A stretch of 64,000 nucleotides of DNA from an uncultured Clostridia bacterium (GCA_947624445.1 CANQKF010000008.1:1-64000); one strand, 5' to 3'. Shown: positions 1-7,487, counted from the first letter of the stretch. Made by a program: numbers and translations. Notes: generated from the sequence alone by a model not told the origin.

Positions 1-19
1 CCCATTAAAGTGTATAGGG

Positions 20-51
20 ATACCCGTTGAAAGACACGGGAATAAGTAAAA
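20..51 (+). repeat. 32-nt direct repeat, copy 1
   Basis: The segment begins ATACCCGTTGA and ends AAGTAAAA. It matches 889-920 in the same orientation at 26 of 32 positions, and all six differences are transitions. It lies in the AT-rich left end and is followed by a strong terminator at 137-176. Copy 2 also lies just after a gene end, so this may be a conserved 3'-end or terminal element of a mobile element. That role is inference. Confidence 0.6.
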
Positions 52-136
52 CCGCAAGGTGAGGCGGTATATAAATTCATTTATCGTAGAAACGATTTAA
101 GAGGTTGCGCCGAATGTCATAAACCTAAAAAACGGC

Positions 137-176
137 AACCGCCGACAGAGCATTACGCTCCGTCGGCGGTTTTTTT
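137..176 (+). terminator. Rho-independent terminator
   Basis: A ten-base-pair stem (AACCGCCGAC with GTCGGCGGTT) holds an inner GAG/CTC stem and is followed by seven T. It ends a plus-strand transcript entering from left of the window. No coding sequence is visible between base 1 and this hairpin. Bases 181-349 contain nothing I can name. Confidence 0.85.
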
Positions 177-349
177 CTATCTTTCATTCTTCATTTTCTC
201 GGCTCAATTTTTTCTTGCAAAACCCCTTTTTGTGACATTTGGGACACCTTAAAGAATAGGAATATTCCCACAAAAAATGCGTCGCCTACGCTCATATATA
301 CCTCCTTGCTTTCATTCTGAAAGGCTTATCCGTAATCATACGCAAAGCG

Positions 350-808
350 TTAGTTGCAATGCTCTTTCATAAACCTACCGCACCACTCTTTCGTGAAAGC
401 ATAGAGATCGTCGAGAGTAAACGTGGATTGTCCGCGGCAGTATCTGACATATTCCAAAAGACTTCCCTCAAAAAATATGCGGATGTCAAGTTCAAGGAAT
501 TGCCTGTTTGTGATCTTCTTATCATTATTTGCGAGTTCCAATAACTTGTTAATTGCAAGTACGGAAAGTCGTTTCGGTGCGAAAATTAAACTATCCGATT
601 CGCAAATAATCCTATAATTCTTGTCGTTCTCCTTCAAAAAAGAGAAAAGCGCTTCGATAAACTTTTCGTAATCGTTTGCCGCAAACAGTTTGGCATTTGT
701 ATCCCCGACCAAGACAAGATTATTGCGGAACTCAAACGCTGTGCCGATGTGATAAGCAATACGGATCAGGATATGCTTACCCTCCGCAAACATATTGAAG
801 CCGTGCAA
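350..808 (-). pseudogene. Chimeric hypothetical ORF, probably a truncated mobile-element gene
   Basis: The open frame is 152 codons from a TTG at 808, with an internal ATG at 793. I do not recognise the protein. The part from about residue 35 onward (GDTNAKLFAANDYEKF and beyond) has the composition of real protein. The first 30 or so residues are the exact antisense of a convincing plus-strand coding tail at 707-871. No ribosome binding site precedes either start. I infer that a real 5' end was lost when two mobile-element fragments joined near 700. The low GC compared with the chromosome core fits transfer. Confidence is low that this is expressed as drawn. Confidence 0.4.
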
Positions 809-871
809 GATGAGCCGACCGAGGAGGAAATTCTATTTGAAAAACTTCGTCAAATCAACAAGCCGATATGA
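707..871 (+). pseudogene. Orphan C-terminal coding tail
   Basis: Plus-strand codons from 707 to the TGA at 869-871 encode about 54 residues starting DQDKIIAELKR and ending FEKLRQINKPI. They are rich in charged and leucine residues, like a coiled or helical C-terminus of a recombinase or mobilisation protein. There is no start codon or upstream part, because the region to the left belongs to the opposite-strand frame ending at 350. The 32-nt repeat copy 2 starts 17 nt after the stop. The family is not recognised. Confidence 0.45.
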
Positions 872-888
872 CAAAAAATTGTTTTGCA

Positions 889-920
889 ATACCCGTTGAG
901 AGGCACGAAAGCAAGTAAAA
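889..920 (+). repeat. 32-nt direct repeat, copy 2
   Basis: This is the second copy of the element at 20-51, with the same ATACCCGTTGA start and AAGTAAAA end. It follows the orphan coding tail ending at 871 and precedes a hairpin at 962-991. The two copies bracket 837 bp of AT-rich DNA. Confidence 0.6.
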
Positions 921-961
921 TGTAAAGCAGAGCAGAATAGGGATCCGAGAATATCGAGCAA

Positions 962-991
962 GGGCTACCGATTAAAAACTATCGGTAGCCC
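962..991 (+). terminator. 11-bp perfect hairpin, possible terminator
   Basis: GGGCTACCGAT pairs perfectly with ATCGGTAGCCC around an eight-base loop. No T tract follows on the plus strand, so termination is uncertain. It may be the structured end of the same mobile element that carries repeat copy 2. Confidence 0.45.
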
Positions 992-1023
992 ATCTCTATA
1001 CTCATTCCTTGAAATACAAAATA

Positions 1024-1070
1024 AATCCGAACCAATCACGGGTTACGATTACCTTTGTTGAGTTCGGATT
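1024..1070 (-). terminator. Terminator of ssrA
   Basis: On the minus strand, AATCCGAAC and GTTCGGATT form a nine-base-pair stem with a long loop. They are followed by a T-rich stretch (TTATTTTG). It begins nine bases after the CCA end of tmRNA, where a terminator is expected. Confidence 0.65.
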
Positions 1071-1079
1071 ATTTTGATT

Positions 1080-1467
1080 TGGTGGACCTGCGGAGAGTTG
1101 AACTCCGGTCTTACAGGGTTCAGACGCGGACACTACACGCGTAGTCTGTGGTCGTTCTCGGCCCCGCGGAGCCCGCAGACAAGCTCCTTTGGGGCCATAC
1201 CTCCGAAATTCATCGCCCGACGGGGGAGGTCCGCCGCCAGACAACGTTCCCTACTCAATGACGCCCAAACCCCGACCGTAGGACTTCGGGGCAGGACGGA
1301 GCGCAATTATTTACGCCGCAAGCGCAACGCGGCGAGCCGAAGCTCTGCGCGCGGAAGCGCGTTTCGTTGACTTTTCGTCAGCAATTAAAATTTTTCCGTT
1401 TTTACGGAGCCGAGCCTCCGGCGTGCGTCCGACGAGATCCGCCTGCAATCGAATCCGAAACAGGCCC
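1080..1467 (-). ncRNA. ssrA: Transfer-messenger RNA (tmRNA)
   Basis: The 388-nt RNA rescues stalled ribosomes by acting as alanyl-tRNA and then as mRNA for a degradation tag. The 5' strand GGGCCTG pairs with the 3' strand CAGGTCC before the terminal ACCA, making the acceptor stem. The T-arm is CGGAG, loop TTCAACT, CTCCG. The 5' part contains the typical GGATTCGA sequence. An internal reading frame at 1311-1382 ends in ALAA and a TAA stop. A consensus promoter (1482-1510) and a downstream stem-loop (1024-1070) frame it. The CCA end is encoded. It is a one-piece tmRNA, not the permuted type. The tag is unusually long and basic. Confidence 0.95.
1311..1382 (-). other. tmRNA tag-peptide reading frame
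   Basis: The resume codon is most likely the GCT at 1380-1382. The frame gives 23 residues beginning ADEKSTKR and ending ALAA, then TAA at 1311-1313. Seven residues are Lys or Arg and only two are acidic. The middle holds two RASAR-like repeats. Well-known tags (E. coli, B. subtilis) are about 10 to 15 residues and not basic, so this one is long and highly charged. The exact resume codon is inferred from the ALAA end and the frame. Confidence 0.8.
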
Positions 1468-1481
1468 TCTTGTGCGCTACT

Positions 1482-1510
1482 ATTATATACCACGGGAAAG
1501 AAAATGTCAA
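1482..1510 (-). promoter_or_regulatory. Sigma-A promoter of ssrA
   Basis: On the minus strand, TTGACA (1505-1510) and TATAAT (1482-1487) are separated by 17 bp, a perfect consensus. The predicted transcription start is about eight bases before the mature 5' end at 1467. Confidence 0.9.
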
Positions 1511-1586
1511 CCGTTTTTGGGCGGAAGGCCGCATTCCCGCCGCAAAAAGGGCCGCTACCACTCCTCTCTTCCGAAGAAAAGAGCTG

Positions 1587-2453
1587 TTAACGCTGTTTGC
1601 GGACGATCGCGCCTTCTCCGATCTTTTTCATGAATTCCGCCGCGGATCTCGGGTTTCTCAATACGTTCTCGTCGATCGGCACCCCATTCCTCTCCCATCC
1701 GCTCGGCTCTGCGAAGAAAACGGTTTCCATGCTTTCGCATTCATCAAACGCATATTTTCCGATAAACGTGATGCCCTTGGGAATCGTGATCGAGGTCAAG
1801 CTTTGGCAACGCAAGAAAGTACTTTCCTCAATGGCGCTAACCCCCTCGGAGATCGTGACGGAATTCAAACCGGCACAACCACTGAAAGCACCGCGTCCGA
1901 TCGATGTAACACTATTCGGGATCGTGATTGAAGTTATTCCCGAACAACGAGTAAAAGCGCCATTCCCGATCGAGGTAACACTATCCGGGATCGTGATCGA
2001 AGTTATTCCCGAACAGCCGCTAAAAGCGAGCCCTCCGATCGAAGTAACACCCTCGGGAATTCTTACCTCGGCCTCTCTTCCATTATATTTCTTCAACATT
2101 CCGTTATCGATTTGAAAGGCGGGAATATTTTTGTTGACAATTTTTGGCGCTTCTGGATTTTTAGGCGCAGCTTTCGTTTGCGAACTTTGGATCCACTTTG
2201 TGGATTGCGTTTTCAAAACTTGAATTCCGTTTGCGGCTATGGTCGTTTGAACGATCAGTTCACCGAATCCATATATCATAATCGCAACAATCAAAAAGAC
2301 CAGGCAACCGCATAATAAAACAATAAAGCCTAACCAAATTGCATTCTTAAAGGTCACCCAACAAACGATTGCCCCGGCGACGGACGCCACGAAGCCGATA
2401 ATTGCGAAAATAATCGCAAGCCATTGAATTTTCCTACCAATGTTCTGAAACAT
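1587..2453 (-). CDS. Membrane-anchored BspA-like leucine-rich repeat protein
   Basis: The protein has 288 residues, starting at the ATG at 2451-2453 behind AGGAGGTG. A longer frame to 2540 lacks such a site. Two hydrophobic helices lie near residues 11-33 and 40-65. A polar linker follows, then about five 23-residue leucine-rich repeats of the LRR_5 type (IPDSVTSIGNGAF is a typical unit) up to about residue 265. The repeats are nearly identical at DNA level with a 69-bp period. Such repeats usually mediate protein binding. The partner is unknown, and there is no signal peptidase or sortase motif. GC is lower than in the core genome, and the flanks are mobile debris and repeats, so acquisition is likely. 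It runs toward ssrA with no clear terminator between. Confidence 0.8.
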   Translation of the reverse strand: MFQNIGRKIQWLAIIFAIIGFVASVAGAIVCWVTFKNAIWLGFIVLLCGCLVFLIVAIMIYGFGELIVQTTIAANGIQVLKTQSTKWIQSSQTKAAPKNPEAPKIVNKNIPAFQIDNGMLKKYNGREAEVRIPEGVTSIGGLAFSGCSGITSITIPDSVTSIGNGAFTRCSGITSITIPNSVTSIGRGAFSGCAGLNSVTISEGVSAIEESTFLRCQSLTSITIPKGITFIGKYAFDECESMETVFFAEPSGWERNGVPIDENVLRNPRSAAEFMKKIGEGAIVRKQR

Positions 2454-2531
2454 AGAACACCTCCTAAAATTTTTTCCAAAAAAAGTGCGCCAGCCGAAGC
2501 CAACGCACGAAAAACGCAAATTCCGACTGTC

Positions 2532-2674
2532 GCCAAACAATCATTCAAAGTACGGGTTCTTCCACACTCATCACGGGAATTTGCATTTTTACCAAATTCT
2601 AAAATGAGTGCGGAAAAATTTTATGAAATGAAAAAAGCCCATACTCCCAATTAAGGCTATGATGATTGTTTGGC
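2532..2674 (-). ncRNA. Candidate structured leader RNA
   Basis: The first 13 bases expected in the transcript (GCCAAACAATCAT, ending at 2662) are perfectly complementary to 2532-2544, which closes a 143-nt domain. Inside it, CCGCACTCAT and ATGAGTGTGG (2604-2613 and 2562-2571, one mismatch) and GAATTTG with CAAATTC form a nested hairpin with a nine-base loop. An AGCC/GGCT pairing followed by six T near 2635-2660 could act as an early terminator. A promoter ends at 2681, placing the RNA 5' end at the first base of the closing stem. The leucine-rich repeat gene starts 79 nt later. The regulatory role is inference. Confidence 0.5.
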
Positions 2675-2680
2675 ATTTTC

Positions 2681-2709
2681 AATATAACACATTTTGAAAA
2701 AGAAAGCAA
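2681..2709 (-). promoter_or_regulatory. Sigma-A promoter for the leader and LRR gene
   Basis: TTGCTT (2704-2709) and TATATT (2681-2686) are spaced 17 bp apart on the minus strand. The predicted start is at about 2674, the first base of the closing stem of the leader RNA. Confidence 0.75.
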
Positions 2710-2758
2710 GCCTTTTGCTGAAAATTTTTCTTTGGATTTGAAAAAGCAATATTATGAA

Positions 2759-2794
2759 GCCGCGGGGCGTTTGGATATCCAAGCGCCCCGCGGC
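2759..2794. repeat. 36-bp palindrome
   Basis: Two 18-bp arms meet at 2776/2777 with a single mismatch. The outer part GCCGCGGGGCG pairs with CGCCCCGCGGC. It marks the border between AT-rich DNA on the left and GC-rich repeat DNA on the right. No T tract follows, so it is not a standard terminator. Confidence 0.7.
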
Positions 2795-3260
2795 CCAACG
2801 TGATGGGGGCTTTGTCTTTGCCCGCCCCCCGTCATCCTAGCGCAGCGCCTCTGCGGGCGAGTTTTCCTATCATTCTGAACGAACGCGCCCCGCGCGCGGC
2901 TTCGATTGCTTACCAAGCGCGGCACGAGCACGTAGTGCGAAGTAAGAATCCAGAAATACGGAGTCCGTTTTCCAGCATCGACCGTCGGGATTCTTCGGGG
3001 GCTGCGCCCCCTCTGAATGACATGTGGGACGGGGCGGGGGCGGTTTTGAATGCGCCCGCGCGAGAGGTGCGGGGCTTTCCCCCCATCCGTCACGGCTGCG
3101 CCGTGCCACCCTCGCGCACGGGTAGAGCCCCGTGCTTGGTCGGCATTTGCCCTTGCATATGGGCAAATGCGAAAAGAATTTTGCGCTAAGAGTTATCAAC
3201 TCTTAGCAGAATGCAAAATTCTTCCCCCAGTGGGGGTAGGGCTTGGGACGATCGCGTGGG
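2795..3260. repeat. Palindrome-rich intergenic repeat region
   Basis: No convincing gene is present. An ATTCTGAACGAA-type end near 2872 faces a CTCTGAATGACA-type end near 3020, as in dispersed inverted repeats of other bacteria. Three hairpins follow. GCATTTGCCC pairs with GGGCAAATGC (3143-3170). GAATTTTGC pairs with GCAAAATTC around an inner 10-bp stem GCTAAGAGTT/AACTCTTAGC (3176-3221). CCCCCA pairs with TGGGGG near 3224-3236. It reads like stacked non-autonomous or REP-type elements. Confidence 0.55.
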
Positions 3261-3272
3261 TTTCTTGTAAAC

Positions 3273-3302
3273 AAAAAGCAGGGACGTTCTCCCTGCTTTT
3301 TT
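3273..3302 (-). terminator. Bidirectional terminator after recG
   Basis: AGCAGGGA pairs with TCCCTGCT around a five-base loop, with A and T runs on both sides. It lies 13 bases past the recG stop, so it can end recG transcription on the minus strand. Confidence 0.85.
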
Positions 3303-3315
3303 ATGGCCGACGACG

Positions 3316-5340
3316 TCAGTTCAATACGACGTCTTTGAGGCTTTCATATTTTTCCATGGCGGCGCGGCGGATCTCCTCGAAGTTCAGGCGGCGCTCGAAG
3401 GCTTCGTCGGCGAGCTTCTTCGCCGTGAAAATGCTCTCCGCGCTGTAGCGCAGGTTCTTGATCTCGGTGAGGAACTTTCCGCTCTGGCGGGTGCCCAGAA
3501 AGTCGCCGCCGCCCCGCAGCTCGAGATCCTTTTCGGCGAGTTTGAAGCCGTCGGAAGTCGTCCGCAGGATGTTCAGCCGCTCGATCGCCGTCTCCAATTC
3601 GCTCCCGAGGAGCAGGAAGCAGTAGCTCTTTTCGCTGCCCCGCCCCACGCGCCCGCGCAGCTGGTGGAGCTGGGAGAGCCCGAACCGCTCGGCGTTGTAG
3701 ACGACCATGACCGTCGCGTTGGGAACGTCGACGCCCACTTCGATGACCGTCGTCGAGACGAGCGCCTGATCCTCCCCGCGCTTGAAACGCGCCATGATCT
3801 CCTCCTTTTCGCGGTCCTTCATGCGCCCGTGCAACAGCCCCAGCCGCACTTCGGGCAGCGAGCCGCGCAGCCGTTCGAAGAGCTCCTCGGCGGAAGTCAC
3901 CTCCCCCTCGGGGTCGTCGTCCGAGATCTTCGGGCAGACGAAATACGCCTGCCTGCCCCGCTTGAGTTCGCCGCGGATCCACGCGAGCATATCCTCGTAT
4001 TTGCGTTCGGGGATGACCGCCGTCGTGATCTCTTGGCGGTCCTTGGGCTTATCGGGGATGGTCGTGATATCGAGGTCGCCGTAGAAGATGAGCGAGAGGG
4101 TGCGCGGGATGGGCGTCGCGGACATGACGAGCACATCCACTGCCTCGCCTTTTTCACTCAAAATATTGCGCTGCGCGACGCCGAAACGGTGCTGCTCGTC
4201 GCACACGCAGAAGGCGAGATCGCGGAAGCGGACGTCCCCCTGCAAAACGGCGTGGGTGCCGCAGAGGATCTCGATCTCCCCCGCCGCGAGCCGCGCTTTC
4301 AGCTCCCGCTTCTCCTTCGCGGTGAGCGCGCCCGCGAGATACCCCACGCGGCACTCGGGGAAGATCCTTTGGAGCAGCGCGTAGTTCTGCGCGGCGAGCA
4401 CTTCGGTGGGCGAGAGATAGACGGCCTGGAACCCGCTCCGCACCGCCATGAAGACGCCCGTGAGCGCGACCGCCGTCTTGCCGCTCCCGACGTCGCCCTG
4501 CAGCAGGCGGTTCATGCGGAAAGGGCCGTGGAGGTCGTCGTAGATGGCCCGCACGGCGCCCTGCTGGCCGCGCGTGAAGAGGAAGGGAAAGCGCTTTTCG
4601 AATTGCGCGACTTCCCGCTCGGTGACCGAATAGCTGCGCAGCCGCGCCTCCCCCTTGTCCCCCTTGATGAGGCGGAAGGCGGAGATCAGCGTGAAGTATT
4701 CCTCGATCGCGATCCGCTCGGCGCAGCGCTGCATTTCATCGAAAGAATTCGGCATATGTACCCCCCCATATGCGCGTTCGAGGGGCATGAGCGCATACTT
4801 CTGCCGCAGCTCGGCGGGGATGATGGACCCGAACGCTTCGAGAGGAAGGGCGCGGCGGACGGCGTCCCGCACCAGCCACTGCGCGATCCCGCCCTTGAGG
4901 GGATAGACGGGCACGAGCCCCTTCATCTTCCCCTGCGCGCCGACCTGCTCGAACGTCGGGTTGACGAGGGAGATGCGGTCGTAGTAGTTGCGCACCCGCC
5001 CGTAGAAGAGATACTCGCCCGGGACGAGCTTCTTTGCGACCCACGGCTGGTTGAACCAGACGGCGGTGAAGTTATCCGCCCCCTGCTCCAACAGCGCGCG
5101 GACCATGCGCCCCTTGCCGCCGCGATAGTCGGGCTGCACGGAGACGACCGTGCAGGCGACGAGCGCCATGTCGTTGTGGTAGACCTCGCGGATGGAGACG
5201 CGGTTCGTCATATCGAGATAGGCGCGCGGAAAGTAGCGGACGAGCTCCGCCGTCGTCGTGATGCCGAGACGGGCGAATTCCTTCGCCCGCTTATCGCTGA
5301 TCCCCGAGATCTCCGTGAGTTTCATAATATCGAAATCCAA
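3316..5340 (-). CDS. recG: ATP-dependent DNA helicase RecG
   Basis: RecG remodels stalled replication forks and branch-migrates Holliday junctions. The 674-residue length matches the family. The N-terminal wedge and OB domain come first. Superfamily 2 helicase motifs follow: QGDVGSGKT (motif I, near residue 280), DEQHRFG (motif II, the RecG form of DEAD), MSATPIPRT (motif III), and the C-terminal QLHQLRGRVGRG (motif VI) with the LRGGGDFLGTRQSG tail. The frame starts with TTG at 5340, but the ATG at 5323-5325 is also possible. Neither has a good ribosome binding site. It follows fakA and asp23, the usual Firmicute order, but a terminator separates it from fakA. Confidence 0.95.
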   Translation of the reverse strand: MDFDIMKLTEISGISDKRAKEFARLGITTTAELVRYFPRAYLDMTNRVSIREVYHNDMALVACTVVSVQPDYRGGKGRMVRALLEQGADNFTAVWFNQPWVAKKLVPGEYLFYGRVRNYYDRISLVNPTFEQVGAQGKMKGLVPVYPLKGGIAQWLVRDAVRRALPLEAFGSIIPAELRQKYALMPLERAYGGVHMPNSFDEMQRCAERIAIEEYFTLISAFRLIKGDKGEARLRSYSVTEREVAQFEKRFPFLFTRGQQGAVRAIYDDLHGPFRMNRLLQGDVGSGKTAVALTGVFMAVRSGFQAVYLSPTEVLAAQNYALLQRIFPECRVGYLAGALTAKEKRELKARLAAGEIEILCGTHAVLQGDVRFRDLAFCVCDEQHRFGVAQRNILSEKGEAVDVLVMSATPIPRTLSLIFYGDLDITTIPDKPKDRQEITTAVIPERKYEDMLAWIRGELKRGRQAYFVCPKISDDDPEGEVTSAEELFERLRGSLPEVRLGLLHGRMKDREKEEIMARFKRGEDQALVSTTVIEVGVDVPNATVMVVYNAERFGLSQLHQLRGRVGRGSEKSYCFLLLGSELETAIERLNILRTTSDGFKLAEKDLELRGGGDFLGTRQSGKFLTEIKNLRYSAESIFTAKKLADEAFERRLNFEEIRRAAMEKYESLKDVVLN

Positions 5341-5371
5341 TGAATTTTATTTCAATATGCTTCTTATAACA

Positions 5372-5396
5372 AAAAAGAGCGGTTCCCGCTCTTTTT
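5372..5396 (-). terminator. Terminator between fakA and recG
   Basis: AAAAAGAGCGG and CCGCTCTTTTT form a symmetric hairpin just past the fakA stop (5401). recG begins 32 bases later, so recG must be read by readthrough or from a weak local promoter that I cannot identify. Confidence 0.8.
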
Positions 5397-5400
5397 GCGC

Positions 5401-7047
5401 TTATTCGAGGGACAGCAGGTAGTAGTAGACGGGCTGCCCGCCGCTGTGATAGTCTACGTCGCAATCGGGGAAGGCGTCCTGCACCTTGGCGGCGAGCGCC
5501 GCCGCCTCCGATTCCTGCACCCCCTCGCCGTAGTAGAGCGTGATGACTTCGTGCGAATCGTCTTTGAGTTTATCGAGCAGGGTGAGCACGGCGTCGTCGA
5601 TGTTGTCGCTCTTCGAGAGGATCTTCTTGTCGTCGAGCCCGATGATGTCCCCCTCTTTGATCTTGAACCCGTTCACGCTCGTCGTGCGGACGGCGTGGGT
5701 GACCTGCCCTGCGCGCACGTTGTCGAGCGCGTGGATCATGTTCGTCTTGTTCTCCTCGGCGGAGACTTCGGGCGAGAAGGCGAGCGCGGCGGCAAAGCCC
5801 TGCGGGATATTTTTGGTGGGAATGACGTGGATCGTGCGGTTCTCCACGAGCGCCTTCGCCTGCTCCGCCGCGAGGATGATATTCTTGTTGTTGGGGAACA
5901 CGAACACGTTGTCCGCATTGATCTTCTGCACCGCCGTCGCGATGTCCGAGGCGGAGGGATTCATCGTCTGCCCGCCCTCGATGACCTTATCCACGAAGAG
6001 ATCCTTGAAGATCTCCGCAAGTCCGCCGCCCGCGCAGATGGCGAGCATGCCCTGCTCCTTCTTTTCCGCCGCGATCTTCTCTTTGAGACGGCGGTTCTGC
6101 TCGAGCATGTTCTCGATCTTGGGACGGTCGAGCTCGCCGAGCTCGAGGGCATAGGTGAGGGCGACGCCCGGGCAATTCGTGTGCACGTGCACCTTGACCA
6201 TCTCGAGGTCGCCAATGCAGATGACCGAATCCCCGATGTTCATGAGGTTCTCGCGGAGCTTATCGATGTCCGCGAGCGTCGTGCTCTTCTTTAAGTTGAT
6301 GACGAAAAACTCGGTGCAGTAGGCGAATTGGATATCCCCGAGATCCATGTTGATGATCTCGGAATTGTCGCCGAAGTCGGCGTCCATCGAGGTCTGCGCC
6401 GCGTCCGTGGGCACTTCGGAGGCGATCTCCTCGCCCATCAGCGCCGAAAGGAAGCCGCGCATGATCGTCATGAGCCCGACGCCGCCCGAATCGACGACGC
6501 CCGCCTTCTTCAAAACGGGCAAAAGTTCGGGCGTTTTGGCGAGCGCACGGTCCCCCTCTTCGATGATCGCGGGCAAAAACGTCTCGAAATCGCGGTATTT
6601 TCCCGCGTTTTTCGCCGCGAATTCGCTCATCATGCGCACGACGGTGAGGATCGTGCCCTCTTTGGGGATGGAGACGGCGTTGTAGGCGACCTTTGTGCCC
6701 GCCTCGAGCGCCTTGGCAAAGACTTTGGTATCGATCTCGGACTTCTGCGTGCGCAGGACCGAGCAGATCCCGCGGAAAATTTGCGACAAAATGACGCCCG
6801 AGTTCCCCCGCGCGCCCTTCAGCGCCCCTTTCGAGACGAGGTCGCACACTTCGGCAAAGCTGTTCGAGGCGGAGGAAGAGAGTTCTTTCACCGCGGACTG
6901 CATCGTGAGCGACATATTGGTACCGGTATCGCCGTCGGGCACGGGAAAGACGTTGAGCGCGTCTACCTTCGCCCGATTGTTATCCAGCGTTTTCGCGCCC
7001 GCAAAGACCATCTTGCGGAACAGCGCACAATTTATCGTTTTTTGCAT
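5401..7047 (-). CDS. fakA: Fatty acid kinase catalytic subunit FakA (DAK2/DegV-type)
   Basis: FakA phosphorylates fatty acids presented by a FakB carrier protein, feeding exogenous fatty acids into phospholipid synthesis. The 548 residues match S. aureus FakA in size. The N-terminal DAK2 nucleotide-binding domain has the Mg-binding loop PVPDGDTGTNM (residues 36-45). The middle domain is conserved in the family. The C-terminal part from about residue 320 is DegV-like. A GGAG sequence lies eight bases before the ATG. asp23 lies immediately upstream, a standard Firmicute pair. No fakB is in the window. The older label dihydroxyacetone kinase-like is less accurate. Confidence 0.9.
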   Translation of the reverse strand: MQKTINCALFRKMVFAGAKTLDNNRAKVDALNVFPVPDGDTGTNMSLTMQSAVKELSSSASNSFAEVCDLVSKGALKGARGNSGVILSQIFRGICSVLRTQKSEIDTKVFAKALEAGTKVAYNAVSIPKEGTILTVVRMMSEFAAKNAGKYRDFETFLPAIIEEGDRALAKTPELLPVLKKAGVVDSGGVGLMTIMRGFLSALMGEEIASEVPTDAAQTSMDADFGDNSEIINMDLGDIQFAYCTEFFVINLKKSTTLADIDKLRENLMNIGDSVICIGDLEMVKVHVHTNCPGVALTYALELGELDRPKIENMLEQNRRLKEKIAAEKKEQGMLAICAGGGLAEIFKDLFVDKVIEGGQTMNPSASDIATAVQKINADNVFVFPNNKNIILAAEQAKALVENRTIHVIPTKNIPQGFAAALAFSPEVSAEENKTNMIHALDNVRAGQVTHAVRTTSVNGFKIKEGDIIGLDDKKILSKSDNIDDAVLTLLDKLKDDSHEVITLYYGEGVQESEAAALAAKVQDAFPDCDVDYHSGGQPVYYYLLSLE

Positions 7048-7087
7048 ACGAAAATCTCCGAATGGATTCGGAACGCAGCGGACCTTG

Positions 7088-7438
7088 TCAGAGTTTGAGG
7101 CCGACGACGTTGACGTTCACGGTATCCACGATCATGCCCGTGAACTTCTCCACCTTATATTTGATCGCCTCTTTGAGCGATTCGGCGACCGCTTCGATGG
7201 AGACGCCGTACTTGATGAGCACGGAGACGTCGATAAAAATGCGGTTCCCTTGGGTCGTCACCTTGACGCCCTTTCCGCCTGCGTCCTTTTTGAGGAGTTC
7301 GGCAAGCGTATCTGTAAAACGGCGCGATACGGTATCCACGATGCCATAACTTTCCACCGCGGCTTGGGAGGCGACTCTTGCGATCGCCAGATCCGAAATC
7401 GAAATTTTTCCGTATGCGTTGCTCGTGCTGACAGACAT
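7088..7438 (-). CDS. Asp23/Gls24 family envelope stress protein
   Basis: The 116-residue protein is of the Asp23/Gls24 (DUF322) family. These small proteins gather at the membrane or respond to envelope and alkaline stress. The start is the ATG at 7436-7438 (MSVSTSNAYG) behind TTGAGGAAAAG. The upstream extension to 7516 overlaps the promoter and is not real. The conserved core GKISISDLAIARVASQA and the C-terminal VDTVNVNVVGL are typical. It is the first gene of the asp23-fakA unit, with a consensus promoter at 7459-7487, divergent from rpmB. Confidence 0.9.
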   Translation of the reverse strand: MSVSTSNAYGKISISDLAIARVASQAAVESYGIVDTVSRRFTDTLAELLKKDAGGKGVKVTTQGNRIFIDVSVLIKYGVSIEAVAESLKEAIKYKVEKFTGMIVDTVNVNVVGLKL

Positions 7439-7458
7439 GATGCTTTTCCTCAATACAT

Positions 7459-7487
7459 ATTTTACCCTATCACGGAAGAATTTGCAA
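7459..7487 (-). promoter_or_regulatory. Sigma-A promoter of asp23-fakA
   Basis: TTGCAA (7482-7487) and TAAAAT (7459-7464) lie 17 bp apart on the minus strand. The 5' leader to the asp23 start is about 15 nt. Confidence 0.8.

Noticed and set aside
1-1000. Possible defence or toxin gene in the AT-rich left end
   Set aside because: The frames are truncated or chimeric and match no defence family I know. Mobile-element debris is the simpler reading.
1074-1370. Plus-strand 98-codon frame over ssrA
   Set aside because: It lies opposite tmRNA, which is supported by acceptor stem, tag and promoter. No ribosome site.
2752-3199. Several short open frames in the palindrome-rich region
   Set aside because: They follow hairpin repeats and have no ribosome site or protein-like composition. 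The region is better read as repeats.
3664-5343. 559-codon plus-strand open frame across recG
   Set aside because: It is the antisense of recG, with no ribosome site and repeated Arg/Glu/Asp runs. Long stop-free antisense frames arise because of the high GC and few A/T-rich codons.
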